Below, piece by piece: positions 9,211-17,523 of a DNA stretch of 64,000 nt. Position 1 is the first letter of the stretch. Each line of letters opens with the position of its first letter. Location: positions 4,836,001-4,900,000 of the forward strand of contig NZ_CP117768.1 in assembly GCF_028623165.1 (NCBI RefSeq), written 5' to 3'. This stretch comes from Nostoc sp. UHCC 0926. GTDB taxonomy: Bacteria; Cyanobacteriota; Cyanobacteriia; Cyanobacteriales; Nostocaceae. The position numbers and the translations under genes were made by a program. Below the pieces are notes generated by a model that saw nothing but the letters and a program-made list of their open reading frames with translations, did no database searches and had not been told where the DNA came from.

Positions 9211-10023
9211 ATGACAAATGAACTTCATCTTTATTTTGATGACTCTGGTAGCCGTAATCCAGATTCAGAAGCAATACTGCGCCGTGATGGTATTGATTGC
9301 TTTGCTTTAGGTGGAATTTTAGTGGAGGAAGAGAATATAGAAAATATTATAATAACGCATCGAGAATTCTGTAATAAATGGAATGTTACTGAAGCATTGC
9401 ATTCTACTAAAATTCGTTCTCGACAGAAAGCTTTTGCTTGGTTAGGTAAAGAAGAGAATAAAGAGAAATCTCAGGATTTTTTAAGCGACTTAGAAATGCT
9501 GATGCTCGATTTACCGTTTACTATCATTGCATGTGCTATCCACCGACCAGGTTACAATGCTCGTTATAAAAACAAATACAATAACGATATTTGGATGATC
9601 TGTAAAACTGCCTTCACTATTTTAGCTGAACGTTCAGTAAAATATGCGATTTACAAAGAACGCAAGCTACGCATTTTTTTTGAGGAAAGTGGGAAAGATG
9701 CGGATAGAGCAATTCTAGAATATGCGAAAGAACTTAAAACTCAAGGAATGTATTTTGAGCTACATAGTTCAGCAGCTTATATGGGACTAACAGCAGAGAA
9801 ATTTAAAATAAATTGGTTAGGAGAACCACAGCGTTTAACTAAGAAATCACCTATGATACAGCTTGCGGATCTAGTCTTATATCCAATAATAAAGGGACGT
9901 TATGACCCAAGCTACCGAACTTATGAGTCCCTTAAAAGTAAGTTAAAACTTGTTGATTGCGTTCTAGAGCCGGACAAAATACCTCAGATGGGTATCAAAT
10001 ATAGCTGTTTTGACGACATATAA
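9211..10023 (+). CDS. DUF3800 domain-containing protein
   Basis: A 270-residue protein of the DUF3800 family, predicted in general to have an RNase H-like fold and often found near mobile or defence genes; no reaction is established. Seen here: the N-terminal acidic motif YFDDSGS, an ALHSTKIRS block near residue 70, FFEESGKDAD around residue 160, and the C-terminal SPMIQLADLVLYPI block that is the family hallmark. The acidic residues D and E could form a metal site. The gene is AT-rich and I find no GCGATCGC octamer in it, unlike most neighbours, which hints at recent acquisition. It ends in its own terminator and is not coupled to the brnTA pair on the other strand. Confidence 0.85.
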   Translation: MTNELHLYFDDSGSRNPDSEAILRRDGIDCFALGGILVEEENIENIIITHREFCNKWNVTEALHSTKIRSRQKAFAWLGKEENKEKSQDFLSDLEMLMLDLPFTIIACAIHRPGYNARYKNKYNNDIWMICKTAFTILAERSVKYAIYKERKLRIFFEESGKDADRAILEYAKELKTQGMYFELHSSAAYMGLTAEKFKINWLGEPQRLTKKSPMIQLADLVLYPIIKGRYDPSYRTYESLKSKLKLVDCVLEPDKIPQMGIKYSCFDDI

Positions 10024-10027
10024 AACT

Positions 10028-10054
10028 AAAGACTCGGACAAATTCCGAGTCTTT
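10028..10054 (+). terminator. hairpin terminator of the DUF3800 gene
   Basis: AAAGACTCGGA, loop CAAAT, TCCGAGTCTTT: a perfect 11-bp stem starting 4 bp after the stop codon. The T run is short. Confidence 0.75.
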
Positions 10055-10122
10055 AAAATTTCGGCTTTCATACGAAAACCCCGGGGCGTTGCCCAATAAA
10101 TAAATTATAAGGCCATTTAAAA

Positions 10123-10305
10123 TTAAGTGCAAGCTAAAATAGCCTTGTTTATTAAAACTTTAAATTTAACTTCAGCGTCTCTGTGTAAAATTTCCCCTTT
10201 TAATTGATCTTGTAAGCACCCCTCCAAGTCAGCGATCGCAGCTAGCATAGTGGGCATTGCGAAAAAAATGTAAATAGGTTCAAAAGTATTCAAAGCTTTG
10301 CCCAC
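10123..10305 (-). pseudogene. possible C-terminal remnant of a DUF2887/Rpn-type gene
   Basis: The reading AIADLEGCLQDQLKGE resembles the C-terminal end of the intact gene at 11211-12095 (TLVDLEEWLQDQPRG). Little else matches. I read it as decayed DNA of that family rather than a functional 60-residue protein. It sits in the 375-bp gap between the DUF3800 and brnA genes, where no other feature is seen. Confidence 0.3.
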
Positions 10306-10398
10306 TCTACAAAATTTAATTCTGATTGCTAGTATTGTGCGATTGCAGGCAAAAAGTTAAGAACAGTACAGATACTTTAGCAACCTCTTTGGAATTTT

Positions 10399-10647
10399 TT
10401 ATTCACCTAAAGACCTTTCTATTGCTCTTCGGATATACTTTTGGTAGGAAATACCTTCTTTTTTAGATACAGTTTTAACCGTTTCTAACATTTCCTCCGA
10501 CATTCTTAGATTTACAGTTTTGTCTTTAGGCTGAAATTCAAAAGTAACGGGCTTAAAGTTGTCTTCATGAAGATAATCTGACAAATCTCCATCTAGTAAG
10601 CTTTCTAAATCCTCATCAGTTTTTATTCTAGGAAATATTTTCTTCAT
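10399..10647 (-). CDS. brnA: BrnA/CopG-type antitoxin
   Basis: An 82-residue antitoxin that should neutralise the BrnT toxin encoded just upstream and repress the shared promoter. The N-terminal half is acidic and flexible; the C-terminal part VNLRMSEEMLETVKTVSKK...YQKYIRRAIERSL is a ribbon-helix-helix DNA-binding domain of the CopG/BrnA kind. Its start overlaps the end of brnT by 20 nt, so the two are translationally coupled, with toxin first, the usual order for brnTA. The symbol rests on the pairing with BrnT. Confidence 0.83.
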   Translation of the reverse strand: MKKIFPRIKTDEDLESLLDGDLSDYLHEDNFKPVTFEFQPKDKTVNLRMSEEMLETVKTVSKKEGISYQKYIRRAIERSLGE

Positions 10648-10930
10648 ATTTTTTCGCCTCTTTGTCTCTCATATAACGAGTGCTGATCGGTCTAATTAAC
10701 CTTTTTCCTTGCTTTTCCCGGAATGTAAATCCTATGAAAATATATTTACCTTTGATTGATAGACCTGTTGCAATAAATCTATCCTCACTTTCAGAGTGCT
10801 TTATATCAGGTGAAATCCTAAGACTTTTATCAAGAAACAAAGCCTCAATTTCCTCTAATGAGACTCCGTGCTTTTGGCATTTTTCAATATTTCCATCATC
10901 CCAGTCAAAGCCTGATACAGCCTCTGTCAT
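10628..10930 (-). CDS. brnT: BrnT-type toxin (RelE-like ribonuclease)
   Basis: BrnT toxins are RelE-fold ribonucleases that slow translation until bound by BrnA. This 100-residue protein shows the family hallmarks: FDWDDGNIEKCQKHGVSLEE at the N-terminus, a LFLDKSLRI block, the ESEDRFIATG segment, and the C-terminal LIRPISTRYMRDKEAKKYEE, which carries the conserved Arg residues. It is the first gene of the brnTA pair. Upstream at about 10935-10960, ATATTATAGTAACATTTGTATATACAAATG contains an ATTTGTATATACAAAT palindrome close to the start, a good candidate for the autoregulatory operator. Confidence 0.88.
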   Translation of the reverse strand: MTEAVSGFDWDDGNIEKCQKHGVSLEEIEALFLDKSLRISPDIKHSESEDRFIATGLSIKGKYIFIGFTFREKQGKRLIRPISTRYMRDKEAKKYEENIS

Positions 10931-10942
10931 ATATTATAGTAA

Positions 10943-10960
10943 CATTTGTATATACAAATG
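10943..10960. promoter_or_regulatory. candidate brnTA operator palindrome
   Basis: CATTTGTATATACAAATG, a perfect inverted repeat about 15 bp upstream of the brnT start. Its place fits binding by the ribbon-helix-helix antitoxin. This is inference from position and symmetry. Confidence 0.45.
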
Positions 10961-11008
10961 TCAATACTTGAGTCGGCGATCGCAATCTCAATTCCAACAA
11001 CGCCAAAG

Positions 11009-11158
11009 CTAACGCTTCCAACGTTCCTCAGCAATTTCACCAAATAGTCGTTTTAACAGTCGGAGGACGAGCGATCGCGCTCCATCTTCCACCGCTTCCT
11101 GATATACCCGCGTGTCTGCAACTGCTTCTTCACTTCGGGAACCTTTATTTGTAGGCAT
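11009..11158 (-). pseudogene. 49-codon fragment of an Rpn/DUF4351-type gene
   Basis: The frame starts MPTNKGSRSEE and continues RVYQEAVEDGARSLVLRLL to a TAG stop. The GARSLVLRLLKRLFGEI part resembles the ERTIVLRLLNRRVGNI part of the intact neighbour at 11211-12095. It lacks a nuclease domain. It is probably what is left of a paralogue, though a small expressed protein is not excluded. Confidence 0.4.
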
Positions 11159-11210
11159 CATTATTTTACGAAGTGCGATCGCCCTTCTTCTTTGCGCCTT
11201 TGGGTGAAAT

Positions 11211-12095
11211 TTATCCTCTTGGTTGATCTTGTAACCACTCTTCTAAATCCACAAGAGTAGAGAAATCCAACAAAGCATCACCTAAAGCTTCCAACTGTTC
11301 CACCGATAACCCTTGAATCTGAGACAGAAGCGCATCAGGAATATTACCCACGCGCCGGTTTAATAGTCGTAAAACGATCGTTCTTTCTCCTTCAACCTTT
11401 CCTTCAACCTTTCCTTCGACCTTTCCTTCGACCTTTCCTTCCTCTCGTCCTTCTTCCTTCGCTTCCAGAATAGCCCGTGGTTCTTCCAAATTCAGTCCCA
11501 ACATCGCTTGAATCTCCTCTCGACTAAGGTTAGAAAACTTGTAGACGATAATCGTCGTAACTAAATCAATTATCGCTTGCTCCGATTGTTGCCGTGCTTG
11601 CTCCAGTAAAAACCGCGCCCCTTCCACTGCTTCCGTTTCAGAAGTAACATTTGTCAGCAACATCAAACCCAATCCCAAAGGTTGTTGTCGCAAATCCCCC
11701 AACTCATCCAGATAAACCCGCCTGACTTGACCACTCTCCAACAAAGCGCGGTGAATCGAAGAGGAAGAAGGTTCCAGGCTGCCAAAGCCAAAAATTATTA
11801 CCCCAAACCAGTCATCGTAACGGATAGAGTGGCGGTAGAGAAACAAAAACAATTCGCTAAAGAAGCGGTGATATAAGTCTTCGTCCTTCTGAAACTGCAC
11901 TTCTGCAAAAAAGACGGTTTTGGAAACTGCATTCGCCGGAGGTAAAAACACTCCATCAATCCGAAACGCCGTTTCTTTCACTTCAACTGATTCAAACTGG
12001 TAGTTTTCCGCTTCTGGGGGTGGTTCATCTACTAATTCAAACAGCAATCCTGGAAATTGCTTAAATAATTTGTAGAAGATGGTGTCACGTCGCAT
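11211..12095 (-). CDS. DUF2887/Rpn-family PD-(D/E)XK nuclease-like protein with DUF4351 tail
   Basis: A 294-residue protein of a large, highly copied cyanobacterial family related to RpnA recombination-promoting nucleases. The N-terminal domain has the nuclease pattern: D47 in FRIDGVFLPP and E65-x-Q67 in FFAEVQFQKD. The C-terminal part, LRLLNRRVGNIP...LSVEQLEALGDALLDF, is DUF4351-like. Between them four copies of EGKV come from a 12-bp tandem repeat at about 11390-11445, which is likely to vary in copy number. The role is unproven; the family has been linked to DNA transfer and to phage defence. Two degraded relatives lie within 1.1 kb and another, frameshifted, at 40773-41554. Confidence 0.85.
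   Translation of the reverse strand: MRRDTIFYKLFKQFPGLLFELVDEPPPEAENYQFESVEVKETAFRIDGVFLPPANAVSKTVFFAEVQFQKDEDLYHRFFSELFLFLYRHSIRYDDWFGVIIFGFGSLEPSSSSIHRALLESGQVRRVYLDELGDLRQQPLGLGLMLLTNVTSETEAVEGARFLLEQARQQSEQAIIDLVTTIIVYKFSNLSREEIQAMLGLNLEEPRAILEAKEEGREEGKVEGKVEGKVEGKVEGERTIVLRLLNRRVGNIPDALLSQIQGLSVEQLEALGDALLDFSTLVDLEEWLQDQPRG
11388..11448. repeat. 12-bp tandem repeat inside the DUF2887 gene
   Basis: About four to five copies of a unit close to CTTTCCTTCGAC, translated on the minus strand as EGKV repeats. It does not shift the frame. Confidence 0.75.
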
Positions 12096-12153
12096 TTTTA
12101 TTCCTCAACACCCAGACAATTACCAGATTGTAAAGGTCTGAGACACCAATTTT

Positions 12154-12184
12154 AGCGTAGGCGTAGCCCACCGTAGGTATCGCT
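12154..12184. repeat. REP-type short repeat
   Basis: GCGTAGGCGTAGCCCACCGTAGG followed by TATCGC. The same element is seen near 2022, 38851 (inside cysS), 40739 and 45541 (mraY end). It lies between the DUF2887 gene and menB. Confidence 0.7.
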
Positions 12185-12236
12185 TGTCCCTAAGACCGCG
12201 ATAAAATTCTCAAGCACAACAGCGCACTCCATACCA

Positions 12237-13070
12237 ATGCAAATTAACTGGCAAGCTGCCAAAACTTACGAAGATATTCTGTATCAAAAAAACGATGGCA
12301 TCGCGAAAATCACCATAAACCGCCCCCACAAACGCAATGCCTTTCGTCCTAAAACAGTCTTTGAACTGTACGACGCTTTCTCTGATGCTCGTGAAGATAC
12401 TACTATAGGTGTTGTCCTATTTACAGGTTATGGCCCACACACTGATGGCAAATATGCCTTCTGTTCTGGTGGCGATCAAAGTGTGCGGGGACATGCGGGT
12501 TATGTGGACGAAACTGGCATTCCCCGCTTGAATGTGCTGGACTTACAACGCCTGATTCGTTCCATGCCGAAAGTGGTGATTGCTTTAGTAGCTGGATATG
12601 CGATCGGTGGTGGACATGTCCTACACTTGATTTGCGACCTTACCATCGCCGCCGATAACGCCATTTTTGGACAGACAGGCCCCAAAGTCGGCAGTTTCGA
12701 TGGTGGTTTTGGAGCCAGCTATCTCGCCCGCATTGTGGGACAAAAAAAAGCTAGAGAAATTTGGTTTCTCTGCCGCCAATATGATGCCCAACAAGCTCTA
12801 GAAATGGGCTTAATTAATTGCGTCGTCCCAGTGGAACAACTAGAAGCGGAAGGTATTCAATGGGCGCAAGAGATTTTAGAAAAAAGTCCGATCGCAATTC
12901 GGTGTCTCAAAGCCGCCTTCAATGCTGATTGTGACGGACAAGCTGGTTTACAAGAACTCGCTGGCAATGCCACCCTACTCTATTACATGACAGAAGAGGG
13001 GTCTGAGGGCAAACAAGCCTTTCTTGAAAAGCGTCCACCAGATTTCCGCTCTTTTCCTTGGTTACCTTAA
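12237..13070 (+). CDS. menB: 1,4-dihydroxy-2-naphthoyl-CoA synthase
   Basis: MenB closes the second ring of the naphthoquinone by converting o-succinylbenzoyl-CoA to 1,4-dihydroxy-2-naphthoyl-CoA, a step of phylloquinone synthesis. It is a crotonase-fold enzyme. Visible: the N-terminal YEDILYQKNDGIAKITINRP, the AFCSGGDQSVRG segment of the oxyanion region, the AGYAIGGGHVLHLICDLTIA block, GQTGPKVGSFDGG, and the C-terminal GKQAFLEKRPPDFRSFPWLP typical of MenB rather than other crotonases. Length 277 is normal. It is a single gene with its own terminator. menD, of the same pathway, is 3.3 kb upstream. Confidence 0.95.
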   Translation: MQINWQAAKTYEDILYQKNDGIAKITINRPHKRNAFRPKTVFELYDAFSDAREDTTIGVVLFTGYGPHTDGKYAFCSGGDQSVRGHAGYVDETGIPRLNVLDLQRLIRSMPKVVIALVAGYAIGGGHVLHLICDLTIAADNAIFGQTGPKVGSFDGGFGASYLARIVGQKKAREIWFLCRQYDAQQALEMGLINCVVPVEQLEAEGIQWAQEILEKSPIAIRCLKAAFNADCDGQAGLQELAGNATLLYYMTEEGSEGKQAFLEKRPPDFRSFPWLP

Positions 13071-13073
13071 AAT

Positions 13074-13113
13074 TGCAAAAATCGCACCCTTTAATGAGGT
13101 GCGATTTTTGCAA
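13074..13113 (+). terminator. hairpin terminator after menB
   Basis: TTGCAAAAATCGCACC, loop, GGTGCGATTTTTGCAA. A near-perfect stem of about 15 bp begins 3 bp after the menB stop codon. The symmetrical A and T runs could serve both strands. Confidence 0.75.
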
Positions 13114-13193
13114 ATGTCAACTTTTACAGCACTAAAAATCTTAAAAACAAATCTTATAGAAAACTACAAACTCAATTCAGTAATAATGGATGA

Positions 13194-13508
13194 CTAAATA
13201 ACCGCTGCTTTAGTCTTTACCTGTTCAGATATAGAGGCAGCTGTTTCCTCTAGAGGGGCAAGAGCAGCATTGTCTAAATCTGAGGCTAGGGATTGAGAAG
13301 ATGTTAAAACTGGGGCTGCATCTGGCAAACCCCAAGCATCTTCCAAGGTTTCCCAAGAAGGTGCAAAAGGTGCGATCGCCAAAGGACAAGCCTTCCAACT
13401 AGCTTGAACTGGTGCTCCCAACTGCTGGCAGGTTCCGCCACGGCGACCTTCTGGCTGGTAATGACGGCAATATTTACAGGCAGATGCTAAAAATTTAATG
13501 GGTTTCAT
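13194..13508 (-). CDS. conserved cyanobacterial Cys-rich protein
   Basis: A 104-residue protein I cannot assign to a function. The first 50 residues are the conserved part: a CKYCRHYQPEGRRGGTC cluster followed by QLGAPVQASWKACPLA, giving four cysteines and one histidine that could bind zinc or an Fe-S cluster. The rest is Ala/Ser/Glu-rich and probably disordered. The start at 13508 puts the motif at the N-terminus, with no signal peptide. I recall this Cys pattern from conserved cyanobacterial hypothetical proteins. It is transcribed toward the menB terminator. Confidence 0.7.
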   Translation of the reverse strand: MKPIKFLASACKYCRHYQPEGRRGGTCQQLGAPVQASWKACPLAIAPFAPSWETLEDAWGLPDAAPVLTSSQSLASDLDNAALAPLEETAASISEQVKTKAAVI

Positions 13509-13976
13509 TTGGATTGATCTTTAGTGCCGTTTCTGGCTGAATTTCATTCTTCCATTTTGCTTCTATATATAAATACGGATAATAGCCAAAAAGCCCTTAT
13601 TTTATCTAGGTTTCAGCGATACCAAGGAAAAAATAAACTTCATGATTTTTTTAGATTCTTGTTATATATTTAAATAATTTCGAGAGTGGTTAGCTATGGA
13701 TTTTGGCGAAAAGTTATTAGGGATCAAGACTAAAACTAAAACTTTTGATTTATCCAGCCTTTTAACTTCCTCCTTAAGGATGGCTTCATGTATAGAATTT
13801 CAGATAAATAGTCCGCTTTGCATACCACATTCGGCATACTTTAGCAGTTAAATATATTTTTTATGAGTAATCAGAACTTTTCCATGTGACAGCAGCAAAT
13901 TACTTCAGAATAAATTCTGTTTAATGAATAATCGCTAAACTATTTTGCTTTTAATTTAGGTCAGGATTGACTCCCT
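13509..13976. other. AT-rich intergenic region
   Basis: 468 bp between two minus-strand genes, AT-rich with poly-A/T tracts. No repeat, hairpin or reading frame is convincing; the promoter of the Cys-rich gene should lie near 13520-13620. Confidence 0.4.
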
Positions 13977-14519
13977 TCAAAACTGTTTAGCAGCACAGAC
14001 AGAACAGACTGCCCAGCGCTGGAGTTCACCGGGTGGGGTGGGAGATTCACACTGGGGACAAAGGGGTAAGCCATGCGATCGCGATCGCATGATCTTACCC
14101 CAATGCCCAAAAGCAGCATTTACATCTTTGGTGGGTGTAACATCAGGGCAGCTAATCTCATCACCAAGGTAACTGGGATGCTCATGGGGCGAAACCGTTT
14201 GTTGCTGTTTTCTCTCCACAGATGGATTCTGCCAGCCAGCAGTAGAGAAGCGAATATCAACCAAAGGCGTTGGCAGCTTTTTATTCAACTTTAAAAGCAG
14301 AGATGTGCGACCAAAAGTCAAGTTTTGCGCCCAAGCGGCACTAGAAGTTGCTACCGACAAAACATCGCGCTGAATCGACAATGGTCGAGTATGTGCGGCA
14401 ACCACTGGCCCAACAACTTCTGCCCAACACTTGAGCAGGCGTTGAAATGGTTGCTCCTGCCATTTAGCCTGTTTTTCCAGAACGCCTAAAATATCATTAA
14501 TTGATTTCAACGACATCAT
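13977..14519 (-). CDS. DciA-like (DUF721) protein with C-terminal zinc ribbon
   Basis: A 180-residue protein of the DUF721 family, which includes DciA, the ancestral bacterial loader of the replicative helicase DnaB. The N-terminal domain (about 1-85) carries the family blocks: an LLKCWAEVVGPVVAAHTRP segment and DVLSVATSSAAWAQNL, followed by LLLKLNKKL. A linker of low complexity holds residues 95-150. The C-terminus has two CxxC pairs, CPQCESPTPPGE and CSVC, which form a likely zinc ribbon; I recall this for cyanobacterial members. A second ATG, two codons long apart at the start, is equally possible. No dnaC-type loader is seen nearby. Confidence 0.82.
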   Translation of the reverse strand: MMSLKSINDILGVLEKQAKWQEQPFQRLLKCWAEVVGPVVAAHTRPLSIQRDVLSVATSSAAWAQNLTFGRTSLLLKLNKKLPTPLVDIRFSTAGWQNPSVERKQQQTVSPHEHPSYLGDEISCPDVTPTKDVNAAFGHWGKIMRSRSHGLPLCPQCESPTPPGELQRWAVCSVCAAKQF

Positions 14520-14813
14520 TAAAAGTGCTGTTAGCGATAGCGGGGCGTTTAGCCCGTGCTGTTAGCGGATAGCGATGGTTTAGCCGGTGCTGAGTGAGGA
14601 GTTCTCCCACTACTCCCCTCACTGCCCCATACCCTATTTCCAAGATAGACTCCCATGAATTATGGTTCACAACAAAGCCTGAAAATCTCTCTTTTCTAAT
14701 CCCCAATGCCCAATGCCCAATTCTCAGTCTATCTATTTAAATAATTTTCGCTACTATTGTCACAAATATATCTCAAGTTAATTTCAGCAATCTCCGTTTG
14801 AGGCACAGAGGCA
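14520..14813. other. repeat-bearing spacer before the SPOR-like gene
   Basis: Two copies of GCTGTTAGCG-ATAGCG followed by GTTTAGCC at 14525-14590, then a CCCCAATGCCCAATGCCC heptamer run at about 14700-14720. Such runs recur at 37800, 42585 and 47940. The end at 14760-14813 should hold the promoter of the next gene. Confidence 0.5.
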
Positions 14814-16178
14814 ATGACTCAAAACCCCCTAAACGATTCCAGTACTCAATCGTCTAAAAAACCTGGGTTGAAACCAGCACTAGCAGCAGCACTAGCTAGT
14901 TTAGAAGTGCCGCTAGATCAAGAGTTAGCTCGATACCGACGCACACGAACTGGTTTGGTGTCATCAAACCAGCCCCGTGTTGTAAGTTATATGAGCAGCC
15001 AACCCCAACCGTTGACTGCCATTCCGACAACATCGGGCACAACTGACTCATCAGCAACGCAAATTAAAACCAACGTGCCGCCTGCATCTGTACCCGTGAA
15101 TCCTCAGGGAACCTCAACACCAGCTACGGCAAAAATTGACGAACCACCCGCATCTTCTCTAGCTGTGAATCCTCAAAAGAACCCAGTGCCAGCTACAGCA
15201 AAGACTGAGGAACTAAATAATCTTAATGTGTCCTCCACCTCCGATTCTCCTAAAACACAAACTCAACTTCCACCACCGCCACCCAACTTTAGTAGCAGCA
15301 TCGTGCCAGCAGTCGTTAAAGATACCAAAAGCGAAAATCTTTTGCAGCCAGATGACACCCCTAAGCACCCAGATGACTATTTGGAATCTAGTGAAGCACT
15401 GCTGCGAAGTCTGACAGAAGAACAACCGGAAACCAAGAAACCAAGTAATTATAGCGACAGTCTGCTATCACCTTTGGGTATCGGCTCGATGTTGCTGCTA
15501 TTGGTAGCGAGTCTTACCTTGGGTTATGTAGTGTTCAATCCCAAAAGTTTGTCACAGTGGAATTCAGGCAAGTTGTTTAACAGCAACTCGTCTCCCGTAG
15601 CAGAAAATACTGAGGAAGTTGGGAGTAATGTTCAACCTCAGATCCAGCCACCAACCACATCTATACCCAAGTATCCCAATCTAGCCGCCCAAGAGTTTCC
15701 TGAGGTGAAAGACCCCAATGATGTAGTTGGGTTAAAACCCAAAGTCCAACCAACCCTCGCAGTAGTACCTAATCCAGTCGTTCCCCAAAACCCCGCAAAT
15801 CCTCAAACGGTATTGCCTAACCCCAACACAGCCCTAAAACCGACAAATCCAATCGCCTTAGCACCAGTACCGACGCTACAGCCCTTGCCCCCCCGGAATT
15901 TACCTCCCACTTCACCCACAAAAACCTCGCCCAAGCCAATCGCAACCTCGCCCAAGCCGAATGCAGAAATCAAACCAGGAACAGATGGGTTCTATCATGT
16001 AGTGATAGATAATAAAGGCGTGGCCTTTGCCTCAGCCCGGCAAGTAGTTCCCGATGCTTATTTATCAGCCAACAAAGAATTGATTTATCTCGGTGCTTTT
16101 AAGACTAAAGAGCAAGTACAAAAACAGATGCAATTGTTACAGGCAAAGGGAATTAAGCCACGAGTTCAGCAGCCATAA
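14814..16178 (+). CDS. Pro-rich single-pass membrane protein with SPOR-like C-terminus
   Basis: A 454-residue protein. Residues 1-215 are Pro/Ser/Thr/Gln-rich and likely disordered. One membrane helix follows (around 220-242, SMLLLLVASLTLGYVVF). A second Pro-rich linker spans 265-385. The last 65 residues, from TDGFYHVVIDN to KGIKPRVQQP, with LGAFKTKEQVQKQMQLLQAKG, resemble a SPOR-type domain that in other proteins binds denuded peptidoglycan at the septum. The layout suggests a cytoplasmic tail and a periplasmic SPOR-like domain. The repeated NPQ(G/K)xxxPATAK segments near residues 95-130 look internally duplicated. Role at the cell wall is inferred. It is upstream of the two PspA-type genes. 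Confidence 0.7.
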   Translation: MTQNPLNDSSTQSSKKPGLKPALAAALASLEVPLDQELARYRRTRTGLVSSNQPRVVSYMSSQPQPLTAIPTTSGTTDSSATQIKTNVPPASVPVNPQGTSTPATAKIDEPPASSLAVNPQKNPVPATAKTEELNNLNVSSTSDSPKTQTQLPPPPPNFSSSIVPAVVKDTKSENLLQPDDTPKHPDDYLESSEALLRSLTEEQPETKKPSNYSDSLLSPLGIGSMLLLLVASLTLGYVVFNPKSLSQWNSGKLFNSNSSPVAENTEEVGSNVQPQIQPPTTSIPKYPNLAAQEFPEVKDPNDVVGLKPKVQPTLAVVPNPVVPQNPANPQTVLPNPNTALKPTNPIALAPVPTLQPLPPRNLPPTSPTKTSPKPIATSPKPNAEIKPGTDGFYHVVIDNKGVAFASARQVVPDAYLSANKELIYLGAFKTKEQVQKQMQLLQAKGIKPRVQQP

Positions 16179-16435
16179 GTTGCAAAAATCTACGATACCA
16201 TGAGATAACAGTCCTGAGTCATAAGTGCTGAGTCTTGCGTAAACAGGATACGGGGACAGTAGGACATTTTAATTATCCGCGTTGCCGTATCTACCACTTT
16301 TGGCATCCTCTTGGTTAAGTCAGGAGTTTTAATACTCAGCACAAAGTTAGTTGGGATGTGGCATCCACATATGCGGTGATCAGTAATTATCAAAGCTCAT
16401 TACTCAGCACTGAATTTCGTGAATGGAGAGCCGAC

Positions 16436-17191
16436 ATGGAATTAATCAAGCGTATCCTGCGGGTGATTCGCGCTAATCTCAATAGTTTGATCGGCAGTGC
16501 AGAAGATCCAGAAAAGATTCTGGAGCAAACTGTCCTAGAGATGCAGGAAAATCTGGTGCGGTTGCGGCAGGGTGTAGCACAAGCGATCGCTACCCAGAAA
16601 CGCACCGAACGACAGGCAGCCGCTGCCAACTCTCAAACAGAAGAATGGTATCGCCGCGCCCAATTGGCCCTGCAACAAGGCAACGAACCTCTAGCACGCG
16701 AAGCTTTGACTAAGCGCCAAGCTTATAAAGAAACCACTACAGCCCTCTTTTCCCAGATAGAGCAGCAAAACGATATAGTAGCTAGGCTAAAAAAGGATAT
16801 GCGATCGCTAGAGTTAAAAATTGCCGAGGCGAAAACTAAAAAAGATATGTATATTGCTCGCGCCCGTTCTGCTGAAGCGTCTTATCGCCTCCAGGAAATG
16901 CTTGGCACAGTTTCTGCCACCAGCAGTCTGAATGCCTTTGAGCGCATGGAAGAAAAAGTTTTGCAGATAGAAGCTAAATCAGAAGCAATAGCTCAACTCG
17001 GTAGCGACGACTTGGAAACACAATTTACTTCCTTGGAATCTACTAATAATGTGGATGCCGAATTGGCAGCGATGAAGGTACAGGTTTTAAACCAGGCAGA
17101 AAACACACAGCACAACAGTCTCCTCACCCATGAGAACCAGAAGATAGGGCAGCCTCCCCAACAGGAGTTACCCAAAACTCAGGACTCTTGA
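16436..17191 (+). CDS. PspA/IM30 family protein (Vipp1 paralogue)
   Basis: A coiled-coil ESCRT-III-like protein that assembles on membranes. The start at 16436 is chosen because GGAGAG lies just upstream and MELIKRILRVIRANLNSLIG then matches the amphipathic N-terminal helix of the family; a longer frame from 16358 would add unrelated residues. The body is one long helical region with AEDPEKILEQTVLEMQENL and SAFERMEEKV-like blocks (here NAFERMEEKVLQIEAK). The C-terminus is short and ends in a Gln-rich tail without the extra helix typical of Vipp1, so it is the PspA-like member of the pair. The true Vipp1 gene follows 332 bp downstream on the same strand: an old tandem duplication. Confidence 0.88.
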   Translation: MELIKRILRVIRANLNSLIGSAEDPEKILEQTVLEMQENLVRLRQGVAQAIATQKRTERQAAAANSQTEEWYRRAQLALQQGNEPLAREALTKRQAYKETTTALFSQIEQQNDIVARLKKDMRSLELKIAEAKTKKDMYIARARSAEASYRLQEMLGTVSATSSLNAFERMEEKVLQIEAKSEAIAQLGSDDLETQFTSLESTNNVDAELAAMKVQVLNQAENTQHNSLLTHENQKIGQPPQQELPKTQDS

Positions 17192-17523
17192 AGTTTGGGT
17201 AGTTGCCGCAGCAAATATCTTAACTTATATCTTGCGCCTACCCCATATCCCGCCAGAGAATAAATATCTCTAGCTAATAGTGCAAGTCCACGCTTGCTGG
17301 ACTACAACCCTTACTCAGTCTTCTTTAGAAGAGTTTAGCTATAACCTTAGAATTCATTCCGAGACTGTTGTGGGGACTGGTGCAAGTTCTGAGTTAACAA
17401 TTAAGAGTTGTTGGGAGGTACCGATCCAAACTGGAAAGATTACATTGAAATAGGTGGCTATTAAAAAGTAAAAAAGCTAACTGTCCAACTAAAAGCGTAA
17501 ACCACACAAGGAAAAACAAAGTT
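17192..17523. other. spacer between the pspA-like and vipp1 genes
   Basis: 332 bp with no gene. It probably carries the separate promoter of vipp1. I see no hairpin or repeat strong enough to name. Confidence 0.4.

Noticed and set aside
10123..10305. Functional 60-residue protein
   Set aside because: Only a short patch resembles a DUF2887/DUF4351 C-terminus; it is listed as a remnant.
16358..16435. Longer N-terminus for the PspA-like protein
   Set aside because: The 26 extra codons do not match the family, while a good RBS precedes 16436.
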